Assembly: GCA_028687435.1 (NCBI GenBank)
Contig: JAQUAF010000030.1
Location: 1-62,300, forward strand
Source of the DNA: Verrucomicrobiia bacterium
GTDB lineage: Bacteria; Verrucomicrobiota; Verrucomicrobiia; JABWAM01
Reading direction: 5' to 3'
DNA length: 62,300 nucleotides
The notes under the pieces are model-generated. The model was not told the origin of the DNA. It saw nothing but the letters and a program-made list of their open reading frames with translations, and did no database searches. This document shows, piece by piece, positions 59,991 to 62,300 of the stretch (its first letter is position 1; each line of letters opens with the position of its first letter). Position numbers and translations under genes: made by a program.

Positions 59991-61184
59991 TCAAGCCGGG
60001 AGTCCGGCATGAATGACCTCGAAGAGGAATCCCTTGAGGTATTCCGTTTCGGGAATGGCCGGGAGGATGGGATGATCCGGGGCCTGTTGGAAGGTGTGGC
60101 GCAGTCGCAGGATGCGGCGCGCGTCGAAGGCTGCGTCCAGAATGGTGGCGCGGAAACTTTCGGCATCCACGTGATGCGAACAACAGAAGCTGGCGAGGAG
60201 CCCCCCGGGACGAAGGAGTTGCAGCGCGCGCAGGTGGATTTCCTTGTATCCGCGCAAGGCTTCATGGAGCCGGTTTCGCGACTTGGTGAAGGATGGCGGG
60301 TCAAGGATGATCAGATCGAACCGGGCCTGGTTTTTTTGGCGGTTTCGCAGTTCGTCGAAAACATTGACCGTTTTCCATTCGATCCCGGACAGCCGGTTGA
60401 GGGCCGCATTGCGGCGGCAACAGACGATGGCCGGCTCGGAAATATCCCAGGCTTCGACGGCTTTTGCGCCGGCCTTGGCTGCGTGAAGAGCAAAACCTCC
60501 ATGATATGTGAAACAGTCCAGCGTCTGGCGGCCCTTGGCGAATCGCGCCACAGTCTGTTGGTTTTCGATTTGATCAAGATAACTGCCCGTCTTCTGGCCT
60601 TCCAGAAAATCGATTTCAACCTGGATGTTGCCCATGCGCGCCGTGGAAGGCACGGGACGCAGTCCGCTCAAAATGCCCTTGGATAAAGGGAGCCCCTCCA
60701 GTGTCCGGCTGGGAACATCGCTGCGTTCGACAATGCGGACGGGTTTGAGTTCCGCGGCCAGCAGGGATGCGATGAGTTCCTTGCGCTGGTCGAGGGGCAG
60801 TGTGAGAAACTGGGCGACCAGGGTTTCGCCGTAGCGATCGACAATCAGACCGGGCAATCCGTCGGCTTCCGACCAGACGAGACGGCATGCGCCGGGCAGG
60901 GTTCCGCCATGGAGATTTTTTCGGTAGTCGATGGCGGCTCTCAGTTGGCGGCTGAAAAATTGATCGTCCAAATGTTCCTTGCTGCGAGTGAAAACCCGGA
61001 TGGGAATTTGGGATTGGGAATTGTAAAGCCCCGAGCCGATGTAACCGCCCTTGGCATTGCGGATGGTGATTTCTCCGCCGTCCACCGGTGGTTTTTCGAT
61101 CCGGAGCAGGTCGGAGGCATAAATCCAGGGATGGCCGGCCAGCAGGCGCCCAAGGCATTGATCTTTTAAAAAGGCGACAGACAT
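59991..61184 (-). CDS. class I SAM-dependent rRNA methyltransferase, RlmI-like
   Basis: The product is 397 residues from the ATG at 61184; the upstream frame runs into the MITE-like element at 61241-61418 and is rejected. An N-terminal PUA-like domain (VAFLKDQCLGRLLAGHPWIYASDL) is followed by the conserved VWSEADGLPGLIVDRYGETLVAQF. The methyltransferase core has GSYLDQIENQQ, TLDCFTYHGGFALHAAKAGAKAVEAWDIS, and the catalytic DPPSFTKS. The C-terminal ASFCCSHHVDAESF with paired Cys matches RlmI, which makes m5C in 23S rRNA. Confidence 0.88.
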   Translation of the reverse strand: MSVAFLKDQCLGRLLAGHPWIYASDLLRIEKPPVDGGEITIRNAKGGYIGSGLYNSQSQIPIRVFTRSKEHLDDQFFSRQLRAAIDYRKNLHGGTLPGACRLVWSEADGLPGLIVDRYGETLVAQFLTLPLDQRKELIASLLAAELKPVRIVERSDVPSRTLEGLPLSKGILSGLRPVPSTARMGNIQVEIDFLEGQKTGSYLDQIENQQTVARFAKGRQTLDCFTYHGGFALHAAKAGAKAVEAWDISEPAIVCCRRNAALNRLSGIEWKTVNVFDELRNRQKNQARFDLIILDPPSFTKSRNRLHEALRGYKEIHLRALQLLRPGGLLASFCCSHHVDAESFRATILDAAFDARRILRLRHTFQQAPDHPILPAIPETEYLKGFLFEVIHAGLPA

Positions 61185-61240
61185 GATGGGCGGACTGTAC
61201 CAGAGCGGCGCCGGGGTGCGAGCGTTTTTACTTCTCTTTA

Positions 61241-61418
61241 GAGGCTCTTGCAAAACTACGATATGTGGCGTTGCAACGGATATTTTGCGCTGGCAAGGCG
61301 TGGAGCTTGGCCAATCCCTGCCAACGGGCCTTCGCCTCGACGGAGTGGCTTCGGCCACGCAGGCGGGCTTGGCCAAAGGAATTTATCGCGCCACGCATCG
61401 TGGTTTTGCAAGAGCCTC
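61241..61418. mobile_element. MITE-like element type 2, copy 2
   Basis: The 178-bp element has the same ends as the element at 7056-7329: GAGGCTCTTGCAAAACTACG from 61241 and its inverted copy at 61397-61418 with one substitution. It is shorter in the middle. Its right end is translated as the C-terminus (KEALAKPRCVAR) of the gene at 61383-62114 and supplies that gene's stop codon. Confidence 0.65.
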
Positions 61419-62114
61419 CTTGGGCAAATAAGAGGCGAACAGGGGACGGATTTCCTCCAATTTGTCTTCGATCACCCAGGGGATGGTCATGGTGAACAGA
61501 TCCAGCAGGGAGACGGCGTTGATGGGGGAATCGGTCTGGGGCGAGCGCCTCAAGCGTTCTGCGGTGGACAGATTGACCTGGTGCAACCGGTTGTAGAGCG
61601 TGGTGAGGCCGTCCATTTGCATGTCGCCCTGTTTTCCGGACTGCGCCACAAAGTATTGAGCCAGCAGATACATGCCCGTTGCCCGGAAAATGGTTTCCGC
61701 CTCGGTTGACAGGGGCAGGTGAAAACGGGCCATGGGTTTGAGAAACAGGGTGTGCGGACATCCGCTGGCGGCCATGAGCAGTCCTGCCAGCGATCTGAGC
61801 CCTTGTTGTGCCGTGGTTTGCTGCGAGATGTGCCGGTCGGTGGTGGTGACCTCCAGCCGAAGCTTGTCGTAGGAACAGATGTCGGCGAACCGTTGCACGA
61901 TATCCGCCAGCCGGATTGCCACCGGACACTCGCGGCAGTCCGCGGGTTGGAGAGGGCAATGGGGGCATTGGTGAAATTCGAGCCGGGTCCAGTCCGGCGG
62001 GTTTTGGATGGGGGGGGTGATGATCTCGAGCGTTTCCGGATCCAGTTTTACATCAAAGACTTCCTCCCGCTGTTTGTTTAGTTGGAAACAATACCGGATG
62101 CAGATGGGATTCAT
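61383..62114 (-). CDS. uncharacterised protein with N-terminal Cys cluster, 3' end altered by a MITE-like element
   Basis: The 243-residue protein has a short cysteine-rich motif near residues 47-66 (FHQCPHCPLQPADCRECPVA), likely metal-binding. A helical region with DICSYDKLRLEVTTTDRHIS and ASGCPHTLFLKPMARFHLPLSTEAETIFRATGMYLLAQYF follows. I recognise it only as a conserved type of unknown function. The last 12 residues are encoded by the MITE-like element at 61241-61418, so the original C-terminus has been replaced. Its start (MNPICIRYCF) is close to the window's right side; 62115-62300 shows no further gene. Confidence 0.68.
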   Translation of the reverse strand: MNPICIRYCFQLNKQREEVFDVKLDPETLEIITPPIQNPPDWTRLEFHQCPHCPLQPADCRECPVAIRLADIVQRFADICSYDKLRLEVTTTDRHISQQTTAQQGLRSLAGLLMAASGCPHTLFLKPMARFHLPLSTEAETIFRATGMYLLAQYFVAQSGKQGDMQMDGLTTLYNRLHQVNLSTAERLRRSPQTDSPINAVSLLDLFTMTIPWVIEDKLEEIRPLFASYLPKEALAKPRCVAR

Positions 62115-62300
62115 GGCGGGTCCTTTTGCTGTAGCCCCGGCACATTAGCCATGGAATGAAGGTGGGGACAAGAACGGGCGCATGGCAGCTCCGTCGGGTT
62201 TTTCGGGTGGGTTTTAACCTGATGTGAGGGGATCCCCGGTCATGAGGCTGCGCAGGTGATCAGTTTAGGTGGAGGGAGGGCATGGAAATCTGTTTGGCGT

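Noticed and set aside
59991..61376. Longer version of the RlmI-like gene beginning at 61376
   Set aside because: The upstream part runs through the MITE-like element; the family start fits ATG 61184.
1..62300. CRISPR array, rRNA or tRNA genes
   Set aside because: No regularly spaced direct repeats with unique spacers, and no rRNA or tRNA cloverleaf-like sequence was noticed by eye.

Overview
This window looks like a chromosomal segment from a Gram-negative (diderm) bacterium of the PVC group, most likely the Lentisphaerota/Kiritimatiellota/Verrucomicrobiota side. Three things point there: lipid A genes (lpxB, lpxK, a lauroyl-acyltransferase fused to a heptosyltransferase), several single-helix prepilin-like proteins of the H-X9-DG type, and many secreted LamG/jelly-roll glycan enzymes sitting next to GntR- or AraC-type regulators. 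The phylum call is an inference from gene content; no rRNA or tRNA gene was found to settle it.

Layout. Positions 1-923 are repeats only: an IS21-like terminus followed by two abutting MITE-like elements. 1020-5870 carries a secreted chagasin-type protease inhibitor, an AraC regulator and a GH106-like glycoside hydrolase. 5914-8723 (minus strand) holds a radical-SAM protein of the DNA modification/repair type and hemL, with a second MITE-like element between them. 8913-11451 is a GntR/LacI-type regulator and a metallophosphoesterase. 20282 down to 11466 (minus strand) is a six-gene glycan cluster: regulator, pseudopilin, GH4 enzyme, HAD hydrolase and two large secreted proteins. 20461-30578 is a housekeeping block: nusA-infB, lpxB-dprA, rpoN, cinA and an M19 dipeptidase-like gene.

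30983-47267 is a second glycan region. It has a regulator fused in frame to a pseudopilin followed by two paralogous secreted proteins, then a stand-alone regulator, a GH89-like alpha-N-acetylglucosaminidase, a pseudopilin and a frameshifted LamG/CehA-like gene. 47304-55992 is an envelope region: an LpxL-GT9 fusion, lpxK, a small secreted protein, a long proline-rich surface protein, a DegT-type aminotransferase and a GT2 glycosyltransferase. 55996-62114 contains another pilin-like gene, a secreted STN-like protein, a KAS/ACP pair, an RlmI-like methyltransferase and a cysteine-motif protein of unknown function whose 3' end lies inside a MITE-like element.

The most interesting pattern is a cassette seen three times: a GntR/LacI-type regulator, one H-X9-DG pseudopilin, and secreted glycan-active enzymes. 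In one copy the regulator and pseudopilin overlap by ATGA, in one they are separated by the enzyme, and in one they form a single 619-codon reading frame. My working hypothesis is that each regulator senses one sugar and controls a dedicated secreted enzyme plus one pilin-like surface subunit. The cassette pattern is seen directly; the role is inference.
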